The notes under the pieces were generated by a model. The model did not search any database and had not been told where the DNA came from. It saw only the letters and a list, made by a program, of their open reading frames with translations. From positions 1,150,093 through 1,214,092 of the forward strand of contig JAQFVV010000208.1 of assembly GCA_028023455.1 (NCBI GenBank): a stretch of 64,000 nt of DNA. The letters are read 5' to 3'. Origin of the DNA: Epiperipatus broadwayi (Eukaryota; Onychophora; Udeonychophora; Euonychophora; Peripatidae). Positions 1 through 12,400 of this stretch are shown here, piece by piece; the first letter of the stretch is position 1, and each line of letters starts with the position of its first letter. The translations under genes and the position numbers were made by a program.

Positions 1-294
1 ATAGAATATTATCAAAAGTGGATAAGACATATTGTCTAAAAAAACAGATCATTCAGATACATATTTTTAAATTCGTTGGAATGTTGTATTAATCTAAAGC
101 ATATATATGTAAAGCTACAGTAAGCTTTTTTTTTTTTTTGCAACTCAGGAAAGCCAATAATTTGGGGTCCTCTCGCTTTCTGTCATCAACAGGCAATAAC
201 TGACAAACTGCCCATCCTCACCACAAATTAATCAATCAGCAATCTAAACATTTAACAAATATTTTTTTTAAAAAAGTACAAAGTAAGAATTTAC

Positions 295-472
295 CCCAAG
301 ACTTCGGATATAATATAAATCAGAAGGAGAACATCGAGTCCAAGAGGCTGCAGCTGGTAAATCCTCTTTATTATCTTCACTTTCATATTCAGGTGATTCA
401 GAACGGACAGATTTTTCTTCTGAATCACTTTGTTCTTTTTTTCGGTACTTTTTCTCAGTATTTCGCATACTT
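295..472 (-). CDS. drosha: drosha coding exon 4 (acidic stretch and W-T-R-C motif)
   Basis: The acceptor is CTTTTATTTTAG|A at 472 and the donor is CTTGGG|GTAAAT at 295 (178 nt). The first base completes a Lys codon and the exon then reads SMRNTEKKYRKKEQSDSEEK and on to DLPAAASWTRCSPSDLYY and IRSLG. The WTRCSPSDLYY block corresponds to the W-x-R-C-x-x-S-x-x-Y-Y segment upstream of the Drosha central domain, and is the main reason for the gene call. The following exon lies outside the window. Confidence 0.8.
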
Positions 473-3400
473 CTAAAATAAAAGAATTTCAATTAAAATA
501 ATACTTTGTATTTATCAAAAACAAAACTATGTTAGAATAATATTTATTACTTATTAACTGAAAAATAATAAATATCTGTAATTTAATTAGAAGGGACTTT
601 AACTCAAACTTTAAAGTTCTATATAGCTATGCACTCTATCTTATACAAATGATACACATGACCACATATATGTGATAAAGTTAAATGATCAATAATTATT
701 TTGTGCTTAATCAGTAGTCATCAGTTGATCCTCAATCTATATTAAGATAGCAAATTTTCAAACTTTAATGGACAAACTTCAACCTTCTTCACCTGCCTTT
801 TCTTCAGCCATCTATATCATGGAAATTCCAATGATGGAACAATCAAAGTCCTAGTTGATGCCAACAATACTGTCATATCCATGTTGACTTTAAGTCACTT
901 TGACGCCTCACATATAGGATCTTAATATGTCCATTTAAATACTCAGAAGGGATATGTAATATTCAAATATAAGTATATTGTCTTCACTAAACAATGTAAT
1001 TGATAGGGACTTGAACTCAGATATTCACGCTCCATACAACTATGCACTCTATCTTATACAACTGATGCACATCACACCACATACATGTGAAAAAAGATAA
1101 ATAATCAATATACATATTTCGTGCTGAACCAGCACTCATCAGTTGCTCCAGATCACCATCTCCCACATATATATTAAGATGGCAAATCTTCAAATTTTAA
1201 TGGAAAATCTTCAATTTATATATGTAATATTGAGAACTATTCTGAGAATATTTATAATAGGAATAAGGAGAAAGTTTTTTGCATTCTATGTGCAAATTTA
1301 TATTTTCTGTTATCATCAAGACTTATAATTATGTATGCATTACTCATATTAAATTATTCATATTAAAATATAAATCTAAAGTATAAAGAATGTTAAAATT
1401 CATTCATCTATACCAAATATTCTCAGTGCATTATATAATCAATTTAGTTTTTGCAGTAATTGCCAATTTGTTTATGATATGAAATGAATAGACAATTATA
1501 ATCTATTATGGATAGTATGTATTAGATATCGTAAATGTTGAACACAATTGAAAAAGGATTAATCGTATGATTTTTAAAATAATACATTTCATATAAACTA
1601 TAGAATAGAGTGAAGCTGAAACAAATGTATGAAAGATCCATTGTAATTTTTTTTTAGCCAGTGATTAACAATGATATAATATAAATCTACACTATATTGA
1701 ACATTAAAATTTACTCCTCATTTAATATTGTTAATTAAATATTTTCAAAATAAATATTTTATTATGAAAATTTTAGTCTTAAAAATAATGCTTATCTACT
1801 GAAAATATAGCTATTTAATTATAACAGTATTTTTAAAAAAACAAATGAATAAGAGCTGAGGATACCATCTGTTGGCAACACACTATTTTCAATTTCCAAA
1901 AATCATAAAAAAAATTTTTTCTCCTCTATTATTTTCAGATAATATTTAAGTTACTTAATTTACACATTTTGTTCAAATTACAACTTTTTTAAAAAATCTC
2001 AATGTTAGCACATTGTATTGAGTTAATCTTTTCCTGAACATATGCTTCACTAAAACTGATATCACATTTCATTAATTTAATACATATATCATATATACAT
2101 TTGGTCTCTCTCTCTTTTACAGTGCAAGAATGTATTTTTTCTCTTGACATTTGCCCAATGTTTGAATGACAGCAAATCTAACATATGTACAGGGATGCTG
2201 GAAAAATGTCCTTGCATAAGAAGACGCTGAAGAGGTGTTTGCACTGCACATATAGAAATGTTGGAGAGAGCTTTGCACTGCATTTATAAAGGCAAGCAAA
2301 GAGATGCCTTTGCACTACAATGCATAGATATGCTTGAATAGTTTTTGCTCTGCGGTGTATACAGGGATCATAAATAAGTCTTGCCATTGAAATGTACAGG
2401 GAGATATTTTTGTACTGAAGATATGAAGGGATGGTGGACATTTCTTTGCAGTTCAGAGTATAGAGAGATTCTGGGGAAGTCTGTGCAATGCAGGGTGTAG
2501 AGAAATGCCCCATATATAGACAGATGGCTGAAGATTCTATAGCGTAGGGTAGAGATCATAGAGACTTTTATATTACAGATATAGAAGAATAGTGGAGATC
2601 TAATTATATAAATATTAATTTGAATAAATCACACAATATATTATAATATTTTCTGCTGACAAATAAAATCAGAATTCTGAAAAACAATAAACTGAAAGAT
2701 TAATTTGCAAAAACAAATTCCTAAAATGAATACAATTCTATATATTAATATTTTTACTATTTAAAAAATATATCTTATTATATTAACTTGTAAAAATATA
2801 ACTAAAGTCAAATCTCTCAATTTTAAATAATCTTTTTTCTATTTCAATAAGCAAAAATAATATTGTCATTTTGAAAATAGAATGGTTTATGATAATGAGG
2901 AATACTATATGATCTATTTTTAATTTATCTAATCTTATTAGGAAGTGCTTGTTAAAATGGCTTTTAATCTTGGAGATATATATTATGCAATGTTTTCCTA
3001 ATACCAGTTAAAAATTAAACGTTTAAGAAAAGGAAGTAACTTTTGTATTGAAAAAAAAAAAGTTAGATAATTAGTATCTTATGTCATATTAATGAATAAA
3101 CAATACACATTTTATATGCATAAAATTCTATTAATTTATTGATTCATTATGAATATACTGCTTAAGAGTAAATGCTGCTATAATAATTGCTAGGTGTTTC
3201 CTAGTGTAGAATTTCATATGTATTTGGAATCTACTTATTTTGTGTGTGTTTTTATGAAATAAAATTAAAATCTTCATTTTTCTTGTTTTAACAAAATTGA
3301 CTAATTACAACTTTTCTCTTTTAAAATTCATTGGACAAAAAAAAAAAAGCTTTACTTTATTTTTCACAGGTCTATGATTTTTAAGCGATTGATTTTTTTT

Positions 3401-6400
3401 TTTTTTGGATAATTAATTGCTCACTATTGATAAAAGAAAGGATAATGTGTGCATGAACGAGAATAAAAATTAAAACTGCACAATATTAAAATATTATTCA
3501 TTTACTGCTAGGAAAAATAATAATTTCAGTTCACAAGCATTATCAAAGAAATGTTTAAATTTTTTTTTTTTTTTTGTAATTACAACAGACCGACAGTTAG
3601 ATATTCACAAAGTCATGTAGCATTTGAGCATAGGAAGTGACAGGTGGAACTTCGGTCAGTTCTCCATTCTCTTACTCCTACTCGAGCACTAAACCTGTGC
3701 CGAGCATTTATTCTTTGAAATGCTAAAAAAGAGCAGAGAAAAATCTAAAAATACAAATACTCATTTCTTTATCTAATGGATCTTAGAAGATATAAGTCTT
3801 ATTAAAATAAATTATAAGCATGAAAAACAATATATATTTGCAATTCTACAATGAGAAAATACAAAGAGGACATTATAGTAGTATTCAACATGTAAATAAT
3901 GTGTGTGATAATAAAAAAATGAATTAACATTATTTTTTATGTGCATAAAGTATATCTTGTTTATTCATAAATAGCATAAAATTTTAGCATCTTGGTTTTT
4001 TTTTAATGCAAAAATTAGCTTTCTTTTAAATATAGAGTTTCTACTGTTGTTAGGAAAGCATTCTATACCTATTTCTAACAATCATGTCATGTTCAATGAA
4101 CACTTTTAGTATGGCTAGTTAAATTAAAAATAAATCATTAATCATTTCATATCCCAATAAAGTAGTCCACTTTCAATATGGTAATGGCATTAATTACTGG
4201 ATATTTTTATTTATTGTAACAGAAAAGCAATATTTTCAAACTCAAGACAAGTATCTTCTGTTAAAATTTTTGTTATACTTTTACAAAATTAATTTAATAG
4301 GACCATTTTTTTAAATATTAAAACTCAATTAAATTAATATAGAAGTAATTTATGCAAAATACTAGCATATAGATAAAATGTTCATAAGAGAAATTTTATT
4401 TCAGCAAGCTGACATTTCTCAAATTGGCTCAAGCTGATCTTCAAGCAAGATAATTGTGTTTGGCCTGAATGAGACATGACAATGATATTCTAGGAAATTG
4501 TCTCTTGGTATTCTCCCTGATAATATAATGACATAATATGTATCACTGATAGTCAGCTCACAGTACCGCTATGAATATGAGGCAAAACGCCTCGAAAGCG
4601 CTTAGCGTGTAATAATTTCTGTGTATCTTTATAGCTTCTCATTCAAGTGTGTCATACGCTTTGTTAATTTTGTATATTAATCATGTTTAGTATACAATTA
4701 ATCCAGTGCTAAATCACTCAATCAAATTATGCTGTTAATTTTTTCAAAAATAAACTTTTTCCTTTTCCATGTCACAAAATATGGTTACTCATTAGTGAGA
4801 ATTTATTTTTATTAGTACCACCCCCCTCCATCCCAAACTGATTATTGAACTTACTTTATAAAACTGTCATATTTCGGTATAACATCTGGACGAGATATAT
4901 TCACACTTTCAGATACTGATCGACTTCCTTGCTTTGAGGATTTGGAACTTTGATGCCTATCTCGAGATTCAGAATTCCTATCACGGCTACTTTCATGACG
5001 AACATTAGATGAATGCCTGTGTAATATATGTATAAATTATAATTAACAATTATTTTTATTATATATAAAAATTAGCTATTATAAAAAAAAAAAAAAAAAG
5101 AATATTCACATATTATAATTGATTGGTCAATAGTCACTTACCAGAATGGTTAACAGGAATATTTATTATTATCGTTAGTCCTTTATTATGTTATTTACAT
5201 TATTACAATAAATAATCAGTATGAATATTTTACTTGACATATACACAAACATACATACAGGAATCAATGATAACATCTTAAAAGTTGAATAGATCAAACA
5301 TTAAAAAAACTGTTATACCAAATTTAATATTTTAAGTTGTTTTTGAATATTAATCATTATTATTGTAATCATATTTCTAGAAGCGTATGAAATGAACCCT
5401 TGTCCTCAGTGCTTAAATAAAAAAATTTTTTTTAAAAATTCTTAGGATTTCTACTAAAATGAATGAATCTAACATTCCTAAACAAATAACAACCTCATGC
5501 ATAATATATTCTGAACACTTACTTGTATAAATTCAGTATAAAAATAGCCAATTATAAACTGAGAACCATCTCTTTTGTAAACCACTTTTTAGAATATGAA
5601 TATTATAAAAGGATTCTTGGATTTTGAAAATTGCTAAATAAATGACTTATATTTTGTAAACAGAACAATATCTATTCTAAACCCCGACTGTCCAATTGCC
5701 ATGAGATACATAAAATTCTATTATCCTCAGAAATACTTGCCATAAATAATTCAGAGTGTAGCATAAGAACAGTTGGCCATATTTTTATCCATTTGGATGA
5801 ACCTCAAGAGATAAAAATTTGTGAATTCAAATTTTTAAAAAGTTTTAACTTTTTTTTATTTAATGGTGGACTACTGAAATTGTAGTAGTGAATTCACGGA
5901 TATGGGTTGGAGGGGGGGGGGGCTATAATCCTATTAGTAATTTTAGTATTTTGGTGAACACAGCCTAGAATTTCTGAACATATAGAGATGGATATCAAAG
6001 GTAGTTAACATAATCCTATAATTCAGCTGACTACGTTTAATTATTTACATTTTTAAGTTGTTTTGTTTTATAAATGATTTTTCTGTTAAATTTTTAATTT
6101 ATCTTAGCATTAATAGCTCAAATTTATTAACATGCACACAAAATGTCTATATTTAAGACTAAGTGAATAATAAAAAATCTGATCTTTATTGGTTGGAGTT
6201 ATTTAATTAAAATCAATTGAACTAACATCAAAAATATAAAAGTATTAATGATATTAATAAATATTTGAACCTTACCTTTTAGCATAATGGCTATCTTTGG
6301 AAGAACGATGTCTTCGTTTTTCTTTTTCAGGAGAATGAGAGCGCTTGCTATACTCTCTTTTTCGCCTAGAATGGCTAGAATGATAACGTTCAGAAGATTC

Positions 6401-9400
6401 GTGACCCCAATGCTCTGACTCCTGTCTACTGCGAGATGATTCAACATTAACTTCTTTAGAATGGCTATCCCGACTTTCTCTAGAAGATGAGTGTTTACTG
6501 GTAGTTTCAGAAGACGAACTGTAATTTTTAGCTGGCCACTGATTAGAAGATGGTGATGATGGATTTTCATTTCGATGAGAAGTGGTTGCTGTCTTAGGTG
6601 GAGCATAGGATGCTTCAACAGTGGTTGGTATCCTTGAGACTTCAGGATAAGTGACTTTGTGAGTAGAATAATGTTGCTGAGCATAAGTAGGAGTTCGAGA
6701 GACAGGAGGTGGTGGAGTGGCTGGAGAAGGATGTTGGCTGCAGTCCCATTCAGGATAGTCCCATGGAATGGGCACTGGTGGCCTAGGGGAAAGCATTCTG
6801 ACAGGATAACCAGGTGGTGGGGGTGGACCAGGAGGAAAACAATGTGGAGGAATGATAGAACCTCGAAATGGTGGTGGTGGGGGTGGAGGAGGCGGTGGTG
6901 GTGGCGGTGGAGCTCGATAAATTTGTGGTCGTATAAAATTTGGAACTGGACCCTAAAAATAAAAATGCATATAAATATAACCATTTATATTATATGCATG
7001 CAAATATATGAAAACACTGGTCAAAAAAAAAATTGCCCTAATGAAAGCATGAGCCTGCAAGTAAAATATGTATCAAAGTTAGAAGCCATAATATGAAAAC
7101 CATGAAATATACAGTGATAAAGAGAGTTCAGAGTAGACTAGATTTTGCTTTATTTGAAGAGACCAATACATTAGAGATTTCTTTTTCTTTTGCAGCATTA
7201 AAAAATGAATTTAGTTGGACTTTGCTGCCAAAGCTATCAACAATTGGAAATATTTGAGAAAAGTGACACCACAAATTGCTGAAGAAACAATTGTTTTTCA
7301 CAGACATATGTACCTAAGATATTTGAACAGACAATTTGATATGAGATGATTTTGCTACCAATACTATCAACAATTAGAAATGTTTAAAAAAAATTAGGTC
7401 ACAAATCTCTGAAGAACTGGTTGTTTTGCATAGTCATATGTAGCTGGATATATGAACTGACAGTTTAATGACTAATTCTAAATGGTGTGGTTTATTTATC
7501 ATTAGTTGCAGCTATTGAAGATAATATTTGAAGGAGGCCATGATAACAAAGAACTTCCTGTTATATATCAGGTGATAAAACTTTCATAGAATCTTTTTAT
7601 CAAATTCTATTTCCAATCACAATACTTGGAGATAGACAATTAGGTAAAATTACAATGATTCCATATTTTGTTCACAACCATCAAATCAGTTTCTACTAAT
7701 GATATAGATTCAAGGCTAATTCACCTATCATCTATAATACAATTTCTCTACTATAAATGTATTTACTAGTAAAAATTTTCAGTAACTAATTTTTTCTGGT
7801 GTATATTACCAGGCTAGAGTACTAAAATTTTTATGATATAAGACATAATGCCATGCTAATCCTGTGACCATTTCATAGGAAAACAAATGACTCAATGCTA
7901 GATGATACCTCTCAACAGGATCTACAATAAGATTCATCTACTTGATTGAATAGGGTGGTACTCTGGAATCATAAGACCAAATAAATATTAAGTTATCACG
8001 TATACCATGGGATACTATGAATTATTTCTATGCCATGTCACATCAACTGGTTTGTAAATCTTAGGAATAATATTCTTAATGTATTGGTTTGCACATTTAA
8101 TATGTATATGCATAGTACACTTTGTGACTAAAGACTAATTTTTTCTAGTTGGAACAATTTCTAGAGTGAGCAGTGTGGTGGTATATAGGCACATACAGAA
8201 ATATACTTATCACATTCCATTTCACACAAACTTTAATCACATAAAAAAAAAAAAGACATCATAAAAGTAAATAGTCTCCAGGATGCATTTCATGCTGAAC
8301 CAGCACTCTTTAGTTAATCTGAGTCACAATCCCTTATATGACTTCATTATCTTTAGAAAATTATTACAATTTAATCTAAAGGTGCCAAACTTTCCACATT
8401 CACATCTATAACATTATAACGTGTGTTTTTAGTTTATTAAAGACTGATATACCTACTATTATTAAACACAACCACATCAATTAATTAATTCAACTTTATT
8501 TCATTTTTCATGTCTAATATCTAAAGCATATTTATAAGTTTTCATTTTCATCACATAAATTTAAAAAAAAAAAACATGAATAAAGACATCTAAAAAAAGA
8601 TAAATTACCTTCCAAAACGCATCTTATTTTAGACACTTTTCAATTGGCCTAACAACCTTTTATATGTCGTCATTATACTTGCTCAGTATTTATCAATAGC
8701 AAATTGTGATAATTTAATCTAAGAGTTAAACTTCCTGTATTTTACAATTTTGACATCATCATAAGCATTTTAAGCGCACATATACACTTTAAACTTTAAT
8801 TAAAAATTAATATATCGTCCACATGGAATCAACTCCATTTCCACTTTTTTTCATGTATATCTTAAATGTAATTATAATTTTCATTTCATCAAATATTGTT
8901 AAATAAATGAAGAAAGACATCTGAAAAAGATTTGTAGTATATATAAACTTCCAAAATTTTTAAACAGTTTGAAAAAATTACCTATTTTTAAAAAAAACTA
9001 CCTTACTTTAATTAAAATAATGTAGTGAAATTAGCTTTACATTTAATATTAACCTTCAACTTTAAATTCATACATTACCTATTTATCACGAAAGAAATTA
9101 AAACAAAAACTGTTATTGTCATAATTATTTTATTAATAAATAAAAATATATTAAAAAAATTTGTTTATTTACATAAATGCAACTAAAAAATACATTTTCT
9201 TCAGCTTTCAAAACATTCTTGGTATCGTGCCACCAAAAATAAGAGTTTGGACAAAGAATGTTAAGGTAAAATGTTAAATAAAAGCCCTATGCTTCTATAT
9301 TTAGTTGCATAATGCCAAATAATAAAAAAATGTAATTAAAATCGCTAGTAATAATATATATATTTGTTTATATACTGTAAACATTATAAAAACCTAGCTG

Positions 9401-12400
9401 CATATACACATATTTCTGTAAAGATTAACATTGTCAGATCACCTAAAAACTTCCTATTCTGATTGAAATAAGGATCATGACAAGATGACTTTTTTTCCTG
9501 TACCTAAGATATGGTTGACTAGCTAATTTGTTTAATATTTTTTTGTTAAAATCTTTAGATTAATGAAGTGTTGCTTGACTTAAATTAATTTATTGATTAA
9601 TGTTTAATTTCATATACGTATATATAATAATATGATCAATATAGCTCTAGTATGTACATTAATGCAAAGCCTTCTAGTATCAAAATAATTTGCTCATAGA
9701 CAAAAAAAATGAATCTTAGAAGTCAGATAGAAATGGATTCACTTCTCTTTTGTAAAAGCATTACTTTAATTCAGTGTTTTCCAACCTTTTTTGGCTCGTG
9801 TACCACTTGGTAGTACATCACGCTAAATTGTACCACTTCGTAAAAATGATTGTATTTTGTGAAATTTGTTATTGCGAGTGTGTTGTTTTATTGCATTATA
9901 AATATTATAGGGTGACCATGTATGTATTCACATCTCATAATGAGACAAATTACATTGAAACACGCCTAAATGTCATGCCAGATTATAAACTCACTGAAAT
10001 TATAAACTCACTGTAACATATTTATATGTATGTGTTTGTTCAAAGTTTCATATTTTTTCCAAAATAATTTATTAAAGATTACATTACTACATTAAAGGTT
10101 ATTTGGTACATATTTTGTTCAAAGTGTTTTCTCATTCCTTCATTTGGTTTTCCCAAATTTGAGTCTGTTTTCTCTTTTTCGGAGCATCTCGCTATTGGTT
10201 GGGCCATGGAGAGGATAAATCCAGCATGTCCCAAGTCATGGTAAAAATAACCTCAGGGGTTATCAGGCTATCTCTTGTTCTTGTTTTCTTTATATTGTTC
10301 AGCATGAAGTTAATAGAATTAAAATTTTGATGATTAAATACTAGCTTACATCTAGTAATCCACAATAGATGATCAAGAATTAATGAGAGTCTAATTTCTG
10401 GGTATGATCCTTTTCTGATACATTCTTTCAAATTAAATAATTTAGATTGATTTGCCTTGATCCGACTCATTATTTATCTACTATTTTGTCATATTTCGTT
10501 TACTAACTAATAAATGGTTTTAATAAAAAAACAAAATTATAAAAAACCAATTAGTATATTTTCTTATCATAATCAAATATGTTTATAAAATAAATTTAAT
10601 GAGATCTTTGTGCTTGTTTCGAACAACATAATTTTTTGCAATTTGGGTCAAAAGATGTGAGGTATACCCTTAAGTCTACAGCTGCATTCAATCTGTTTCG
10701 ATACTTATTTTTTAAAAAAATATATGAAGAAAAAGTTCTTCCTACTAATTCCGTACTAGTAAACGGTAATAATAATTTAAGAGCTTTCTCTGAAAGTTGT
10801 TCATATTCTTTAATGTTTAACCAAAAATTAATTAGATTGTGTCATTTGAATTCTACTTGTAAAGTTCTGTCACATGATAATTCTATTAAATTTTCTTTAT
10901 CCTTTATTGATAATGATGTAGCTTTTTCTAAATTTTCTGCATAGAAGGGGTTTGAAATCCAATTATCATTTGTGTTTTCGGGTTTTGGAAAATATTTCAT
11001 GAAAGACATTTTTAATCCTGTTAAATGTGCTATTATATTTTCGCGTATATCTTGAGACAGACTAACCTTATTTTCAAACAAAAAAATTATGTAGAGTTTC
11101 GAATACTTCCAGTTGATTGTTTTCGATATTTATATATATTAATGTTTCCAAAAATCTAATTTCTTAATCATACTTTCAATTTTATCATTAACATTAAAGA
11201 TCGTTATCGACTGTACATATAAACAACTTTACTGTATAATATTATTAATTAAAATAATTTTTATGAATTATAGGAAAAAATGTTTCTATATTTTTATGAT
11301 TTAATTTTTTTTTATGTCCGCCATTATTGATTATTTTTTGTGTACCACCAACCAGAAACTCGCGTACCACGAGTGGTACGCGTACCACAGGTTGGGAAAC
11401 ACTGCTTTAATTAATACCAAAGAATGTGCTTTAATTTAGCTATTGCATTGTACACTTTCTTATTCGGCACTATATAATTTGACCTATATATTTATCTATG
11501 TTTAACAGATAAGCTCAATATACTTTCACTAACTAGCATTTGACTAGCCTTATGAATGATGACTTCTATTTTTCTGCGGTTAGCTGCTCGAATGACTTTA
11601 TCCTGCTGTAAGCCATCTATGGCTATTTTACTTTGCCTTATATTTCTATAAGTTAAATTTTGTGATATCAATTTTGAAATGAAAATTATATGTTCAGCAA
11701 CCCAATCAAAGATTTCCAAAATGCCAAATATTTCAGAATTTGGTATTATCAGTTATTGATCCACAAACAAAATCCATAAATTCATCTAGCTTATTTTTTC
11801 TCAATCCATTTATGTCTTGCTTTGTTCTTAAGTTCTGATATAGCTATATTTTTTTTCTTTTCACTTCTCATTATCTTTCACTTTCTACAATGAAATGTTC
11901 GTGCATATAAAATTGTATATTTAAATAAAATATTATTTATTTTTGTAAATACACAGGGATTTTTTCACTTTAATAACATTCTCTTTATTGGAGAAATTTG
12001 CTCTAGAAATTCGCTGGAGAGATTGTCCCAAAATTATAGATTAAATTAGAATTTGTATGCAAATAAAGCTAGTTGCATACAAATTAGATCGAATGTATTT
12101 ATTCCCCAGAAATGAAGAAGAGGGAGGAAGCATCTAAAATGGTTAGACTGGATTAAATTTAGTGTTAATTTGAAGTGATAACAGATCAGCAGTAAAGAAT
12201 GATCAATGTTAGATAGGTCGACTAGCAGTGTTTAATATTTAAAATGGAGTAGTTGCAAGCAAGAAGCAGTTACTTGTTTGTGTAATGAAAAGATTATTAC
12301 CAGTGAAGAACAATTAACTGAAGCTTAACCAAACTTAAGAGATAAGTTGGGAACAGAGATGGTTAATATATAACATATAAATTGTGTGTGCTGAAATAAT

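Larger units (their letters stand above)
473..4854 (-). other. drosha: drosha intron 3
   Basis: This intron lies between phase-matched exons 3 and 4. It holds two copies of a tRNA-like repeat (588-860, 1000-1215), a degenerate minisatellite (2115-2590) and a poly(A)-tailed retroposon (3565-3720). The rest is AT-rich with homopolymer A/T runs and no other protein-like signal that I can see. Confidence 0.7.
9772..11404 (-). mobile_element. hAT-superfamily DNA transposon, complete ends, in drosha intron 1
   Basis: The terminal inverted repeats CAGTGTTTTCCAACCT (left) and CAGTGTTTCCCAACCT (right, complement) differ at 1 of 16 positions. They are flanked by a perfect 8-bp target duplication, CTTTAATT at 9764-9771 and 11405-11412. 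GTACCAC subterminal motifs recur at both ends. A minus-strand transposase remnant lies inside. TIRs starting CAGTG and 8-bp duplications are diagnostic of hAT. The 1633-bp length is short for an autonomous hAT, so it is an internally deleted or decayed copy. Confidence 0.93.

Noticed and set aside
2089-2559. Four overlapping minus-strand open frames
   Set aside because: All fall in the degenerate minisatellite and translate repeated units; no protein family.
4570-4610. Hammerhead-ribozyme-like segment (GAGGC-loop-GCCTC followed by GAAA and a short GCGC/GCGT stem)
   Set aside because: The bases before the stem (TGAATAT) do not match the CUGAUGA core, so a catalytic fold is not supported.
6199-7096. 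Long open frames of 261 codons (minus) and 145 codons (plus) over drosha exon 2
   Set aside because: They are alternative frames of the Pro/Ser/Arg codon repeats; the frame that splices with exons 1 and 3 is the other one.
10636-10944. 102-codon plus-strand open frame
   Set aside because: It is exactly antisense to the hAT transposase remnant, whose conserved motifs are on the minus strand.
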